DNA of 64,000 bases from CAILUG01 sp038125665. GTDB taxonomy: Bacteria; Pseudomonadota; Gammaproteobacteria; Pseudomonadales; Pseudohongiellaceae. The stretch is from NCBI GenBank assembly GCA_038125665.1, contig JAYPEI010000006.1, forward strand, positions 47,007-111,006, in the 5' to 3' direction. The stretch's first letter is position 1; every line of letters begins with the position of its first letter. Positions 36,058 to 45,129 of the stretch are shown one piece after another. The notes beneath the pieces are model-generated. The model ran no database searches, was not told where the DNA came from, and saw only the letters and a list, made by a program, of their open reading frames with translations. Position numbers and translations under genes: made by a program.

Positions 36058-36067
36058 TGGGCGCCCA
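36058..36067. promoter_or_regulatory. GC palindrome abutting the pyrG start codon
   Basis: TGGGCGCCCA is a perfect 10-bp palindrome ending at the base before the pyrG ATG, where a Shine-Dalgarno would be expected; no strong AGGA-type site is seen. It could lower translation by self-pairing between transcripts or be coincidental. Confidence 0.25.
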
Positions 36068-37699
36068 ATGACGCACTACATTTTTATTACCGGTGGCGTG
36101 GTTTCTTCACTCGGTAAAGGTATCACTTCTGCCTCGTTGGCAGCTATTCTTGAAGCAAGGGGACTTAAAGTTACCATGCTTAAATTAGACCCCTATATAA
36201 ACGTTGACCCTGGCACGATGAGTCCATTCCAGCATGGAGAAGTCTTCGTGACAGAAGATGGTGCTGAAACTGACCTTGATCTTGGCCACTATGAACGTTT
36301 TATTAGAGCAAAGATGTCTTCGCGAAACAATTTTACCGCAGGCCGAGTTTATGAGGACGTAATTAAGAAAGAGCGTCGTGGTGATTATCTTGGAGCTACT
36401 ATCCAAGTTATCCCACACATCACTGATGAAATCAAAGCAAGAGTTGTTTCAGGAGCAGGTGATGCTGATGTTGCCTTAGTGGAAATCGGAGGTACGGTTG
36501 GTGATATTGAGTCACAGCCCTTTCTGGAGGCAGCACGTCAAATGAAGGTTGAGCTAGGCTCTACACGTGTGCAATTTTTACATCTCACCTTGGTTCCTTA
36601 TATTTCTACAGCAGGAGAAACTAAAACCAAGCCAACCCAGCATTCAGTACGTGATTTGCGTTCTATTGGTATTCAGCCTGATATTTTAGTCTGTCGCAGT
36701 GAGCACGATATACCTGTTTCCGCTCTGCAGAAGATTGCCCTCTTTACAAATGTGGAACTGCAAGGAGTTGTCTCTTTGAGAGATGCGTCAACAATATATC
36801 TAGCTCCCTTGATGCTCCATGAAACAGGACTAGATGAACTCATCGTCAAACGCTTTGGACTAAATTGCCCACCAGCAGATCTTAGTGAGTGGCAGCAAGT
36901 GGTCGACTTGGTGAGTTCTCCTGAACGTGAGGTCCATGTCGCCATGGTTGGTAAATACATGGAGCTACTAGATGCTTACAAATCTCTTATCGAGGCCATG
37001 CGACATGCTGGAATTCATACTCGAACCAATGTTCGCTTACATTATATCGATTCCAGTTCCATTGAGGAGGGGAGTCTCGAAATGCTTGCAGGAATGGATG
37101 CCATTATTGTGCCTGGAGGGTTTGGTGAGCGCGGCATAGAAGGAATGATTAAGACAGCGCAATTCGCTCGTGAAAATAAAATCCCTTACCTGGGTATCTG
37201 CCTTGGTTTACATATTGCAGTGATTGAATATGCACGTAATGTGGCTGGCTTGTCGGAGGCGCATAGTACAGAATTTGAAATAGGATCAGCCTACCCAGTT
37301 ATTGCATTAATTACCGAATGGACCAATGATATGGGTATGACCGAGCAGAGAACTCTAGATTCAGATCTCGGTGGTACAATGCGGTTAGGAGCGCAAACCT
37401 GCTTACTAGAACCTGGCACTTTGGCACACAGTTGCTATCAGCAAAATATGATTATTGAACGACATCGTCATCGTTATGAAGTCAACAATAATTTTGTCGA
37501 GACATTATGCAAAGCAGGTTTAATCTTTAGTGGTAAATCCGCAGATGGTAGCCTAATGGAAATGATAGAGTTGCCAGACCATCCTTGGTTTTTAGCTTGT
37601 CAGTTCCATCCAGAATTTACCTCGACCCCTCGTGATGGACATCCTTTGTTTACTAGCTTTGTTCGAGCTGCAATTGAACAAGCTGAAAAAAGTAACTAA
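36068..37699 (+). CDS. pyrG: CTP synthase
   Basis: PyrG aminates UTP to CTP with ammonia from glutamine. The 543-residue protein has the N-terminal synthase domain (FITGGVVSSLGKGITSASL, KLDPYINVDPGTMSPFQHGEVFVTEDG) and a C-terminal class I glutaminase with GICLGLHIAV (Cys378) and FHPEFTS (His and Glu of the triad). The usual CLGMQ is CLGLH here; the catalytic Cys is intact. It sits between tilS and kdsA. Confidence 0.97.
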   Translation: MTHYIFITGGVVSSLGKGITSASLAAILEARGLKVTMLKLDPYINVDPGTMSPFQHGEVFVTEDGAETDLDLGHYERFIRAKMSSRNNFTAGRVYEDVIKKERRGDYLGATIQVIPHITDEIKARVVSGAGDADVALVEIGGTVGDIESQPFLEAARQMKVELGSTRVQFLHLTLVPYISTAGETKTKPTQHSVRDLRSIGIQPDILVCRSEHDIPVSALQKIALFTNVELQGVVSLRDASTIYLAPLMLHETGLDELIVKRFGLNCPPADLSEWQQVVDLVSSPEREVHVAMVGKYMELLDAYKSLIEAMRHAGIHTRTNVRLHYIDSSSIEEGSLEMLAGMDAIIVPGGFGERGIEGMIKTAQFARENKIPYLGICLGLHIAVIEYARNVAGLSEAHSTEFEIGSAYPVIALITEWTNDMGMTEQRTLDSDLGGTMRLGAQTCLLEPGTLAHSCYQQNMIIERHRHRYEVNNNFVETLCKAGLIFSGKSADGSLMEMIELPDHPWFLACQFHPEFTSTPRDGHPLFTSFVRAAIEQAEKSN

Positions 37700-37727
37700 T
37701 GTAAATTATCTTTGAGGAGAACTGCTG

Positions 37728-38591
37728 TTGACCAGCCTACTGAACCAACCAGTTCAAGAAGTGAAAATTAATAATCTTCGGATAGCTAATTCTGAGTCCT
37801 TAGTAATTATTGGCGGTATGAATGTCTTGGAGTCTGAATCGCTTGCGCAAGAGGTTTGTGAAGAATTCAAAAGAGTTTGTACTAAATTAAGTCTAGGTTT
37901 CGTCTTCAAAGCTTCTTACGATAAAGCCAACAGGTCTTCTATCAACTCGTTTCGAGGTCCAGGTTTAAAAAAGGGCATCGAAATGCTTGCCAGAGTAAAG
38001 GATAGGTATGCCGTGAGCATTCTCACAGATATCCATGCTGTCGAGGAAGCAGATCCAGTAGCTGAAGTGGCCGACGTACTTCAATTGCCTGCATTTTTAT
38101 CCAGACAAACAGACTTGGTGATTGCCATGGCAAAAACTCAGGCTGTCATTAATATTAAAAAAGCCCAATTTCTAGCACCACATGAAATGCAACATATCCT
38201 AATCAAATTCCGAGAGGCGGGTAATAACCGTCTCATGTTGTGTGAGCGAGGTTCCAGCTTTGGCTACAATAACCTTGTTGTAGACATGTTAGGTTTTCCA
38301 ATGATGAAGAGTTTGCAAGTTCCCTTGCTCTTTGATGTAACCCACTCTCTTCAATTGCCTGGAGGTCGTGTTGATAGTGCTGATGGCCGTCGACAACATG
38401 TCTTGAGTCTTGCAAAAGCTGGCGTTGCACAAGGCATTGCAGGACTTTTTCTTGAAGCCCATCCAGACCCTGATAAAGCACGTTGTGATGGCCCTTGTGC
38501 TTTGCCACTGAAGGCTTTGGAGCCCTTGCTTACACAGTTAAAGGAACTTGATGACTTAATTAAGCGTCAACCTTTACTTGAAATACAATAA
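37728..38591 (+). CDS. kdsA: 3-deoxy-D-manno-octulosonate 8-phosphate synthase
   Basis: KdsA condenses arabinose 5-phosphate with phosphoenolpyruvate to make KDO8P for lipopolysaccharide. I take the TTG start, eight bases after GAGGAG, giving 287 residues that align with the E. coli N-terminus through IIGGMNVLES. Other landmarks are FKASYDKANRSS, SRQTDLVIAMAKT, ERGSSFGYNNLVVDMLG and FDVTHSLQLPGG. It lies just upstream of eno, whose pathway supplies its PEP. Confidence 0.96.
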   Translation: MTSLLNQPVQEVKINNLRIANSESLVIIGGMNVLESESLAQEVCEEFKRVCTKLSLGFVFKASYDKANRSSINSFRGPGLKKGIEMLARVKDRYAVSILTDIHAVEEADPVAEVADVLQLPAFLSRQTDLVIAMAKTQAVINIKKAQFLAPHEMQHILIKFREAGNNRLMLCERGSSFGYNNLVVDMLGFPMMKSLQVPLLFDVTHSLQLPGGRVDSADGRRQHVLSLAKAGVAQGIAGLFLEAHPDPDKARCDGPCALPLKALEPLLTQLKELDDLIKRQPLLEIQ

Positions 38592-38640
38592 TTGCAAAAA
38601 GTTTTTACTTTACTGTCGCAGTACCTAAGGAGATAAACAC

Positions 38641-39930
38641 ATGGATCAAATATCGCATGTCTCAGCACGTGAAGTGCTGGATTCTAGAGGTAACCCCACA
38701 GTTCATGCAGAGGTCATCACTAAAAGTGGAGTTAGAGCGAGTGCTTGCGCTCCTTCAGGGGCTTCTACAGGTTCTCGCGAAGCCCTAGAGTTGCGTGACA
38801 ATGATTCAAAACGCTACGGCGGTAAGGGGGTGTTGAAAGCTGTATCAGCAGTTAATTGCCAAATTGCAAAAGCTTTAATAGGCATGAAAGTCACCGATCA
38901 ACGTACAATCGATATGCGTATGTGTGAAATTGATGGTACCGAAAATAAAGGTAATTTAGGTGCCAACGCTATACTCGCAGTTTCTCTTGCTACAGCTAAA
39001 GCCGGGGCTAATACTCAACAAGAGCCTCTATACGCATGGATATCTCAACTATATGGTGAATCCGGAAAGTATAGTATGCCTGTGCCTATGATGAATATTA
39101 TTAATGGTGGAGAGCACGCCGATAATAATGTTGATATTCAGGAATTTATGATTCAACCCATTGGAGCACCCAATTTTCGCGAAGCACTACGTTTTGGTGC
39201 GGAAGTATTTCATGCATTAAAGTCGGTTCTAAAAAAACAAGGCCTAAATACCGCGGTCGGAGACGAAGGAGGCTTCGCTCCGAATCTACCTTCCAATGCT
39301 GCAGCACTTGATTCCATTATCCAAGCAATAGACCTTGCTGGGTACACACCAGGACGAGATATCTCTCTTGCATTAGATTGTGCTGCTTCTGAATTTTATT
39401 ATGATGGCAAGTATCACTTGAGTGGTGAAAATTTGAGCTATGACAGCTCAAAATTTACTGACTATCTCGTAAATTTGGTGAATCAATACCCTATTATCTC
39501 TATTGAGGATGGTATGCATGAATCCGACTGGGAGGGATGGGCTACTCTTACCCAAAAACTTGGTAACAGAATTCAGTTAGTAGGAGATGACTTGTTTGTT
39601 ACCAACACTAAAATCTTGAAGAAGGGTATCGATCAAAACATCGCCAATTCACTGTTGGTTAAGTTTAATCAAATTGGTTCTCTATCGGAGACACTTGATG
39701 CTATAAAAATGGCAAAATCTGCAGGTTATACAGCCGTTATTTCACATCGCTCTGGTGAAACTGAAGATACTACTATTGCAGATTTAGCTGTGGGTACTGC
39801 CTCGGGACAGATTAAAACAGGTTCTTTGTGTAGGTCAGATCGAGTTGCAAAATACAATAGACTCTTGTTAATTGAAGAAAAGTTGCAAGCCAATGCTCCT
39901 TACAAAGGTTTAGCAGAGCTTAATCGATAG
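38641..39930 (+). CDS. eno: Enolase
   Basis: Enolase interconverts 2-phosphoglycerate and phosphoenolpyruvate and is a component of the RNA degradosome in gammaproteobacteria. The 429 residues show AREVLDSRGNPTV, SGASTGSREALELRD, NGGEHADNNVDIQEFMIQP, VGDEGGFAPNLP, the Mg-binding IEDGMHESDW and GDDLFVTN, and SHRSGETEDTTIADLAV. AAGGAG is well placed before the ATG. ftsB follows after 11 bases. Confidence 0.98.
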   Translation: MDQISHVSAREVLDSRGNPTVHAEVITKSGVRASACAPSGASTGSREALELRDNDSKRYGGKGVLKAVSAVNCQIAKALIGMKVTDQRTIDMRMCEIDGTENKGNLGANAILAVSLATAKAGANTQQEPLYAWISQLYGESGKYSMPVPMMNIINGGEHADNNVDIQEFMIQPIGAPNFREALRFGAEVFHALKSVLKKQGLNTAVGDEGGFAPNLPSNAAALDSIIQAIDLAGYTPGRDISLALDCAASEFYYDGKYHLSGENLSYDSSKFTDYLVNLVNQYPIISIEDGMHESDWEGWATLTQKLGNRIQLVGDDLFVTNTKILKKGIDQNIANSLLVKFNQIGSLSETLDAIKMAKSAGYTAVISHRSGETEDTTIADLAVGTASGQIKTGSLCRSDRVAKYNRLLLIEEKLQANAPYKGLAELNR

Positions 39931-39941
39931 GTTCTCTTTTT

Positions 39942-40292
39942 ATGATGCGCATTTTGCTCATTATTTTATTGGCAGTACTTTCGCTACTACAGTGGCGTCT
40001 ATGGTTTGGAGAAGGTAGCAAAGAACATATGGCAGAACTAGAGAGACGAATTGCAGAACAAGAGGCCCTCAATACCAAACTAATTGCCCGTAATCAGTCA
40101 CTACTTAACGAAATTCTGGATTTAAAAACAGGTAATGATGCTATCGAGGAGAGAGCGAGAAGCGAGCTGGGTCTCATACGCCCAGATGAAACTTTTTATA
40201 TTTTAGAAGAATCAGCCACTTCGTCGATTGGAGAAATTGACGCATCAAGAGAAAATGCTAATCCCATTTCTCAACAGTCGTTAGAGCAGTGA
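39942..40292 (+). CDS. ftsB: Cell division protein FtsB
   Basis: FtsB is a bitopic divisome protein working with FtsL and FtsQ to activate septal synthesis. The 116 residues contain a single N-terminal membrane helix (about 3-18), a periplasmic coiled coil (about 25-75, LERRIAEQEALNTKLIARNQ) and the conserved ARSELGLIRPDETFYILEE. The C-terminal tail is slightly longer than in E. coli. Its place between eno and ispD is diagnostic. Confidence 0.93.
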   Translation: MMRILLIILLAVLSLLQWRLWFGEGSKEHMAELERRIAEQEALNTKLIARNQSLLNEILDLKTGNDAIEERARSELGLIRPDETFYILEESATSSIGEIDASRENANPISQQSLEQ

Positions 40293-40302
40293 AGCGCAAA
40301 TT

Positions 40303-41529
40303 GTGAAAGCAGAAAAATTGCATATTATAGTCCCAGCAGCTGGCATTGGTCTCCGTATGCAACATGATCTTCCAAAACAATATCTCTGTGTTGCAGGTAA
40401 ATCTCTACTTCAATTAAGTTTAGAAGCACTTGGGTCAGCTTTTCCCGAGGCAAAAATCTATGTAGGTGTCAGTGCGGAAGATGTTTATATCGAACAAGTA
40501 TTAAACAAGCTATCTAATAACCTTCTTGCCCGAATTCAATCAACCGCTGGTGGGACTACTCGTGCACATACCGTGCTGAATGCATTGCTTAGCCTTGAGG
40601 GGATTGCTTTTGCAGACGACTGGGTGATGGTGCATGACGCTGTGAGGCCCTGTGTTTCGCATGCTGATTTACACCAATTAATGCAAACCATCACTGATGA
40701 GCCTGCAGGCGGGCTGCTATCAGCAACTATAAGTGATACAGTAAAAAGAGCAACAGCCGATGGCTATGTGGAAAGTACAATACCACGTGATAAACTGTGT
40801 TTGGCTTCTACCCCACAAGTTTTTCGTTATGAGATTTTACGTTCCAGTCTCGAACTTGCGCTAAGAAATCACTTGTCGGTTACAGATGAGGCTTCTGCGG
40901 TAGAGGCAGCTGGATTTCCTGTACGTTTAGTTCAATGCTCTGGAATTAATTTAAAGGTTACCTACCCAGAGGACCTGGCCATGGTGTCCCGTCTACTAGA
41001 TTCACAAAGCCACTCGCTTACTTCGTCCATTCGGGTAGGCCAAGGTTATGATGTGCACCGATTCGCAGACGAAAGTCTTTCATCGAGTCCTGAGAAAACC
41101 TTCATCACGTTAGGCGGTATCTTGATTCCACATGCATTTAAATTATTAGCCCATTCAGATGGCGATGTCCTGACCCATGCGTTGTGCGATGCATTGCTCG
41201 GAGCTTCAGCTTTGGGAGATATTGGTCTTCATTTTCCTGACACAGCAGCTGAATTTAAGGGGATCAATTCACAGGAACTCTTAGGAAAGGTAGCCGAGTT
41301 AGTTCTCTCTGCCGGTTATATCCTACTAAACGCAGATATTACAGTAGTGGCTCAGGCTCCTAAAATTGCTCCTCATGCGATGGCCATACAGACTAAACTA
41401 GCATCAACCCTTCAGGTGGACCCTTCATTGATAAGTATAAAAGCAACAACAACAGAGGGTTTAGGTAGCATTGGTAGGGGAGAAGGCATTGCTTGCACTG
41501 CAGTAGTTCTAATACAGCACGTCACTTAA
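40303..41529 (+). CDS. ispDF: Fused MEP cytidylyltransferase and MECDP synthase (IspDF)
   Basis: One 408-residue frame covers two successive functions of the MEP isoprenoid route. Residues 1 to about 232 are IspD (VPAAGIGLRMQHDLPKQYL, VHDAVRPCV, STPQVFRYEIL, VTDEASAVE, LKVTYPEDL). From about 243 the IspF domain starts (IRVGQGYDVHRF) with the zinc ligands Asp250, His252 and His284 in the usual spacing, AHSDGDVLTHALCDALLG, GDIGLHFPDT and ATTTEGLGSIGRGEGI. The joining linker is only about ten residues. E. coli and Pseudomonas have two separate genes at this spot; bifunctional IspDF is best known from alpha- and epsilonproteobacteria. Start is GTG, ten bases after ftsB. It overlaps truD by one base. 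Confidence 0.96.
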   Translation: MKAEKLHIIVPAAGIGLRMQHDLPKQYLCVAGKSLLQLSLEALGSAFPEAKIYVGVSAEDVYIEQVLNKLSNNLLARIQSTAGGTTRAHTVLNALLSLEGIAFADDWVMVHDAVRPCVSHADLHQLMQTITDEPAGGLLSATISDTVKRATADGYVESTIPRDKLCLASTPQVFRYEILRSSLELALRNHLSVTDEASAVEAAGFPVRLVQCSGINLKVTYPEDLAMVSRLLDSQSHSLTSSIRVGQGYDVHRFADESLSSSPEKTFITLGGILIPHAFKLLAHSDGDVLTHALCDALLGASALGDIGLHFPDTAAEFKGINSQELLGKVAELVLSAGYILLNADITVVAQAPKIAPHAMAIQTKLASTLQVDPSLISIKATTTEGLGSIGRGEGIACTAVVLIQHVT

Positions 41530-42650
41530 TGTTTGACTCTAAATTATTAATTACTCATTTTCTTCAAGCTCACGCTGAGTTGTTAGAGAGACCTAATTTG
41601 CCCGTGCCGCCAAGTACAGCAAGAGGCTGTTTCAAGAGTTCGGCTGAAGATTTTCAGGTACATGAGGAGCTCTTTGTAGAACTGACAGGAACCGGCGAAC
41701 ATTTATGGCTATGCCTTACCAAAATCAACTTAACGACATTGGATGTAGTGCATTGGTTAGCTAAAGCTTTGCAAGTTGCTATTAAAGATGTCAGTTACAG
41801 TGGTCTGAAAGATAAACTCGCTAAAACCACGCAATGGTTTAGTGTATGTCTTCCCAAGAAAGAACTCACTCAAAGTCAACTGGATATGCTTTTTCAATCG
41901 AACCCGCAACTAAGCCTTATTCACTTTGGTCGTCATGAAAAAAAACTTCGTCGTGGCACTCATGATGCTAATGCTTTCACTATTAAGATTCGACAGTTAT
42001 CTGGAGACTTGGCTGAACTAGAAAATCGATTACGTGATTTGATACAGTTTGGAACTCCGAATTATTTTGGGCCACAACGTTTTGGAAACGAGCAAAGCAC
42101 ACTGAGTTCTGCTCTCAATTGGTTATTAAAATCTCCAAAACCAGGAAGAGTACCAAGGCAACGCCGCTCCATGTGGTTGTCTGCAACTAGAAGTGCTTTA
42201 TTTAATAAAGTGCTCGCGCAACGGGTTGTAATGAAGAATTGGAACAAGGTATTGCCGGGAGAATTGGTCAATCTCAATGGTACTGGGTCTGTTTTTCCAG
42301 CTGAGCGAGCAACTGCGCAAGAGTTATCGCAAAGGTTACTTGATTGGGATATACATCCAACTGGGATTTTAGTGGGCACAATGGAGTCTCAAAGTTGCCC
42401 ATTTCAAGGACAAAGCCAGCATCCTCAACATGTGGTAACTCTTGAACGTAAGGTATTAGAACCTTGGATGACAATTTGTTCAGCTTTAGCTGAACAAGGA
42501 TTGCGTAGTGAAAGACGTTCTTTGCGACTTCGACCAGAGAACGCCAGTTGGGCGTTAGAAGGTGATACACTTTGCCTGAGTTTCAGCTTGCCCGCTGGGT
42601 GTTTTGCCACAACCATACTTAAAGCTATGATGGAAGTTTCACAAGCATGA
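41529..42650 (+). CDS. truD: tRNA pseudouridine(13) synthase TruD
   Basis: TruD makes pseudouridine 13 in tRNA-Glu. I start at the ATG overlapping the ispDF stop (TAATG), which gives 373 residues; the frame is open 12 codons further up inside ispDF. Motifs: SSAEDFQVHEEL, the catalytic Asp95 in SYSGLKDKLAKTTQWFS, GTHDANAFTIKIR, and GTPNYFGPQRFGNEQSTL, the TRUD-domain signature. It ends in an ATGA overlap with surE. Confidence 0.95.
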   Translation: MFDSKLLITHFLQAHAELLERPNLPVPPSTARGCFKSSAEDFQVHEELFVELTGTGEHLWLCLTKINLTTLDVVHWLAKALQVAIKDVSYSGLKDKLAKTTQWFSVCLPKKELTQSQLDMLFQSNPQLSLIHFGRHEKKLRRGTHDANAFTIKIRQLSGDLAELENRLRDLIQFGTPNYFGPQRFGNEQSTLSSALNWLLKSPKPGRVPRQRRSMWLSATRSALFNKVLAQRVVMKNWNKVLPGELVNLNGTGSVFPAERATAQELSQRLLDWDIHPTGILVGTMESQSCPFQGQSQHPQHVVTLERKVLEPWMTICSALAEQGLRSERRSLRLRPENASWALEGDTLCLSFSLPAGCFATTILKAMMEVSQA

Positions 42651-43489
42651 AATTACTGCTCTCCAATGATGATGGTATTAATGCGTCAGGGCTAAATGCT
42701 CTTTACCACATTCTAAAAAGTGAATATGAAGTAATGGTTTTGGCTCCAGATCGGGATCGTTCTGGAGTTTCAAACTCCTTGACCCTCGATAGACCGCTTC
42801 AAACTATTCAGCTCGCTCAAGATAGATATTCTCTGGACGGCACACCTACTGACTGCGTCCACTTGGGCACCTCTGGAGTGCTCCCATTTATTCCGAACCA
42901 AGTGGTGTCAGGGATAAACCATGGCGCAAATCTCGGTGACGATGTTCTGTACTCGGGAACTGTGGCTGCGGCAATGGAAGGTCGTTTCCTTCAGAATCCT
43001 GCTTTCGCTTTTTCCTTGGTTACTGCAGATGGCGCTCGAAAAGAGACCACAATAGAACGTTTCTTGCCTTTTGCAAGGCTGGCCGCAAAGATCTTACGGT
43101 ATGCACATCAGTGGGACCTCCCAGCCCGGACGGTACTAAACATTAATTTTCCAGATCGCGCAATCGAAGACATCAAAGGCTTGGCTTTAACAACTCTTGG
43201 GCAGAGACTGAAAGGGGAAAACCCCATAAGCACCCAAAATCCGCGGGGGAAAACACTGTACTGGATAGGTCGTGCTGGGGGTCCAGTTGCCCGGAATCCT
43301 GGCAATGATTTTCATGCAGTTGAGGATGGCTGGATTTCCTTGACACCATTACATGCAGATATGAGCTCCGTTTTAGCTTCAGCCATACTCTCTGAAAAGC
43401 TGGCTCTTTACCACGTAGATCCTTTTGCTAATTTAACCTCTGAGCCTTCCCAATCAAATATGGATAAAGACGAGCCTGAAACTTTATGA
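42647..43489 (+). CDS. surE: 5'/3'-nucleotidase SurE
   Basis: SurE is a metal-dependent nucleotidase/exopolyphosphatase linked to stationary-phase survival. The 280 residues have the metal motif LLLSNDDGINASG (Asp8, Asp9), APDRDRSGVSNSLTL, DGTPTDCVHLG, SGINHGANLGDDVLYSGTVAAAMEG, and a C-terminal extension of about 25 residues compared with E. coli. It overlaps truD and pcm, each by four bases, so the three are translated as a block. Confidence 0.96.
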   Translation: MKLLLSNDDGINASGLNALYHILKSEYEVMVLAPDRDRSGVSNSLTLDRPLQTIQLAQDRYSLDGTPTDCVHLGTSGVLPFIPNQVVSGINHGANLGDDVLYSGTVAAAMEGRFLQNPAFAFSLVTADGARKETTIERFLPFARLAAKILRYAHQWDLPARTVLNINFPDRAIEDIKGLALTTLGQRLKGENPISTQNPRGKTLYWIGRAGGPVARNPGNDFHAVEDGWISLTPLHADMSSVLASAILSEKLALYHVDPFANLTSEPSQSNMDKDEPETL

Positions 43490-44151
43490 ATGGAAGTCAT
43501 ATAAAAGGCTCAGGTATGACCTCACAACGTACCCGGGAAAGAATGATAGAGCGCCTGGGGGATAAAGGAATTCGTGATTTACGGGTGCTACAGGCTATAC
43601 GAAGTGTGCCAAGACATTGCTTTCTTGACGAAGCTCTTTCACATCGAGCCTATGAAGATGTGAGCCTACCAATCGCCTTTAATCAGACTATTTCGCAGCC
43701 ATATATAGTTGCAAGAATGACTGAGTTGCTATGTACGGCTTTGGACGGCAATGCCAAAATTCTTGAGATAGGTACAGGCTGTGGATATCAGACAGCTGTG
43801 CTAGCACAACTGTTTAGGCACATATACAGCATTGAACGAATAGGGGAGTTACTACAAAGAACACAGGAACGACTTAATACCTTGAAGATCATGAATGTCA
43901 CGACGAAATGTGCCGATGGTCGTTATGGGTGGGTCCAACACGGTCCATTCGATGGTGTAATCATAACTGCTGCAGCACCAATCTTCCCTGATTGGCTGCT
44001 CAAGCAACTGGCACCAGAGGGAGTAGTCATCCTGCCAGAAGGGGAAAAGACGCAGAATTTATGCGTCTACAAGCGGAAGGGAGGGGAGCTGCTTCGAGCC
44101 GAATTGGAGCCTGTAAACTTTGTTCCCTTACTTGAGGGGGTTCAGCGCTAA
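43486..44151 (+). CDS. pcm: Protein-L-isoaspartate O-methyltransferase
   Basis: Pcm methylates isoaspartyl residues so damaged proteins can be repaired. The 221 residues have FLDEALSHRAYEDVSLPIAFNQTISQPYIVARM, the AdoMet motif ILEIGTGCGYQTAVLAQL, and FDGVIITAAAP. The first 15 residues are not conserved; a start at MTSQRTRERMIERL (43516) is possible. The usual next genes nlpD and rpoS are absent. Confidence 0.95.
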   Translation: MNGSHIKGSGMTSQRTRERMIERLGDKGIRDLRVLQAIRSVPRHCFLDEALSHRAYEDVSLPIAFNQTISQPYIVARMTELLCTALDGNAKILEIGTGCGYQTAVLAQLFRHIYSIERIGELLQRTQERLNTLKIMNVTTKCADGRYGWVQHGPFDGVIITAAAPIFPDWLLKQLAPEGVVILPEGEKTQNLCVYKRKGGELLRAELEPVNFVPLLEGVQR

Positions 44152-45035
44152 TGGGGTCTCTGCATAAATCTCTAAGAACCTTTATTATCGGCCTTTGCAT
44201 GGGAATTGCCGATACCGTGCCGGGTGTTTCAGGAGGGACTATTGCCTATATCAGTGGTATTTATGCAGAGTTATTAGATAGCTTGTCTCTACTGACACTG
44301 GGAGCTATAAAAAAAATCTTTACCAAAGGCCCTCGAGCTGCTTTCACTGCTGTAAATGGAGAGTTCTTACTGCCTCTTTTTTTAGGAGTAGGTCTTGCTT
44401 TAATGATAGCTTCAAGGCTCATCCTTTTCATTTTAAATGGATACCCTTCCCTACTTTTTGCCAGTTTTTCCTCAGTTGTAGTGTTCTCTTTGTGGCAATT
44501 ACGCCATCATTTAGAAGGTTTCTCGTTTGCAAGGGGGCTGCTTTGGATTGTAGGATTTTTGGGTTGTATTACACTTTCTCTACTAGAGCCAGGAGCGATT
44601 TCACAAATTTCACAATCCCCCTCGATTTATTCAGGAGGATTCTTAAGCTATTTGTTTATTTCTGGCGCTTTTGCCATTTGTGCGATGCTACTACCGGCGA
44701 TTTCAGGAGCCTACATTCTCTTGCTGTTGGGGGTCTATGAAACTGTCCTCAGTGCAGTGAGGGACTTGAACTTTAGCTTGATTATTGTTTTTAGTTTAGG
44801 CTGTCTTACTGGACTCAAGTTGTTCGCAGGACTGTTTTCGCACTTGATACGACGTCACGAAGCAGGAACTATGGTTTTTCTTCATGGTTTATTGGCTGGC
44901 TCTTTGGTCGCTCTCTGGCCATTGAACAAAACACCGTTAATACAGATGAGTCCTTGGCTAGAGTTACTGGTCAGTGTGGCAGTGCTTGTGCTCTTAGGAT
45001 TGCTTGAGCATGTCTCGAAATCTTTAAGAAGATAA
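44151..45035 (+). CDS. DUF368 membrane protein, probable undecaprenyl phosphate translocase
   Basis: The 294-residue protein has about eight hydrophobic segments and the DUF368 signature near the N-terminus, GLCMGIADTVPGVSGGTIAYISGIYAEL, with a second inverted-like copy AMLLPAISGAYILLLLGVYETVL. DUF368 proteins (PopT group) have been implicated in flipping undecaprenyl phosphate back across the inner membrane for reuse in wall synthesis. It starts on the last base of pcm (TAATG). Function in this organism is inferred from family only. Confidence 0.85.
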   Translation: MGSLHKSLRTFIIGLCMGIADTVPGVSGGTIAYISGIYAELLDSLSLLTLGAIKKIFTKGPRAAFTAVNGEFLLPLFLGVGLALMIASRLILFILNGYPSLLFASFSSVVVFSLWQLRHHLEGFSFARGLLWIVGFLGCITLSLLEPGAISQISQSPSIYSGGFLSYLFISGAFAICAMLLPAISGAYILLLLGVYETVLSAVRDLNFSLIIVFSLGCLTGLKLFAGLFSHLIRRHEAGTMVFLHGLLAGSLVALWPLNKTPLIQMSPWLELLVSVAVLVLLGLLEHVSKSLRR

Positions 45036-45092
45036 GTTCAGTCTGAGTAAGCCGTTAAAATATCCCCAGCTACGAGAATCTCCTTATTTTCT

Positions 45093-45129
45093 TTGACTTT
45101 ATAGCTAGTTAGAGCTAATATGCGCGCCC
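45093..45129 (+). promoter_or_regulatory. Strong sigma-70-like promoter for yceD-rpmF-fab
   Basis: TTGACT (45093-45098) and TAATAT (45116-45121) are separated by 17 bases and followed by GCGCGCCC, a GC-rich discriminator as in stringently controlled promoters. The expected start point is about 45128, one or two bases before the yceD ATG at 45130, so the transcript would be leaderless or almost so. Confidence 0.6.
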
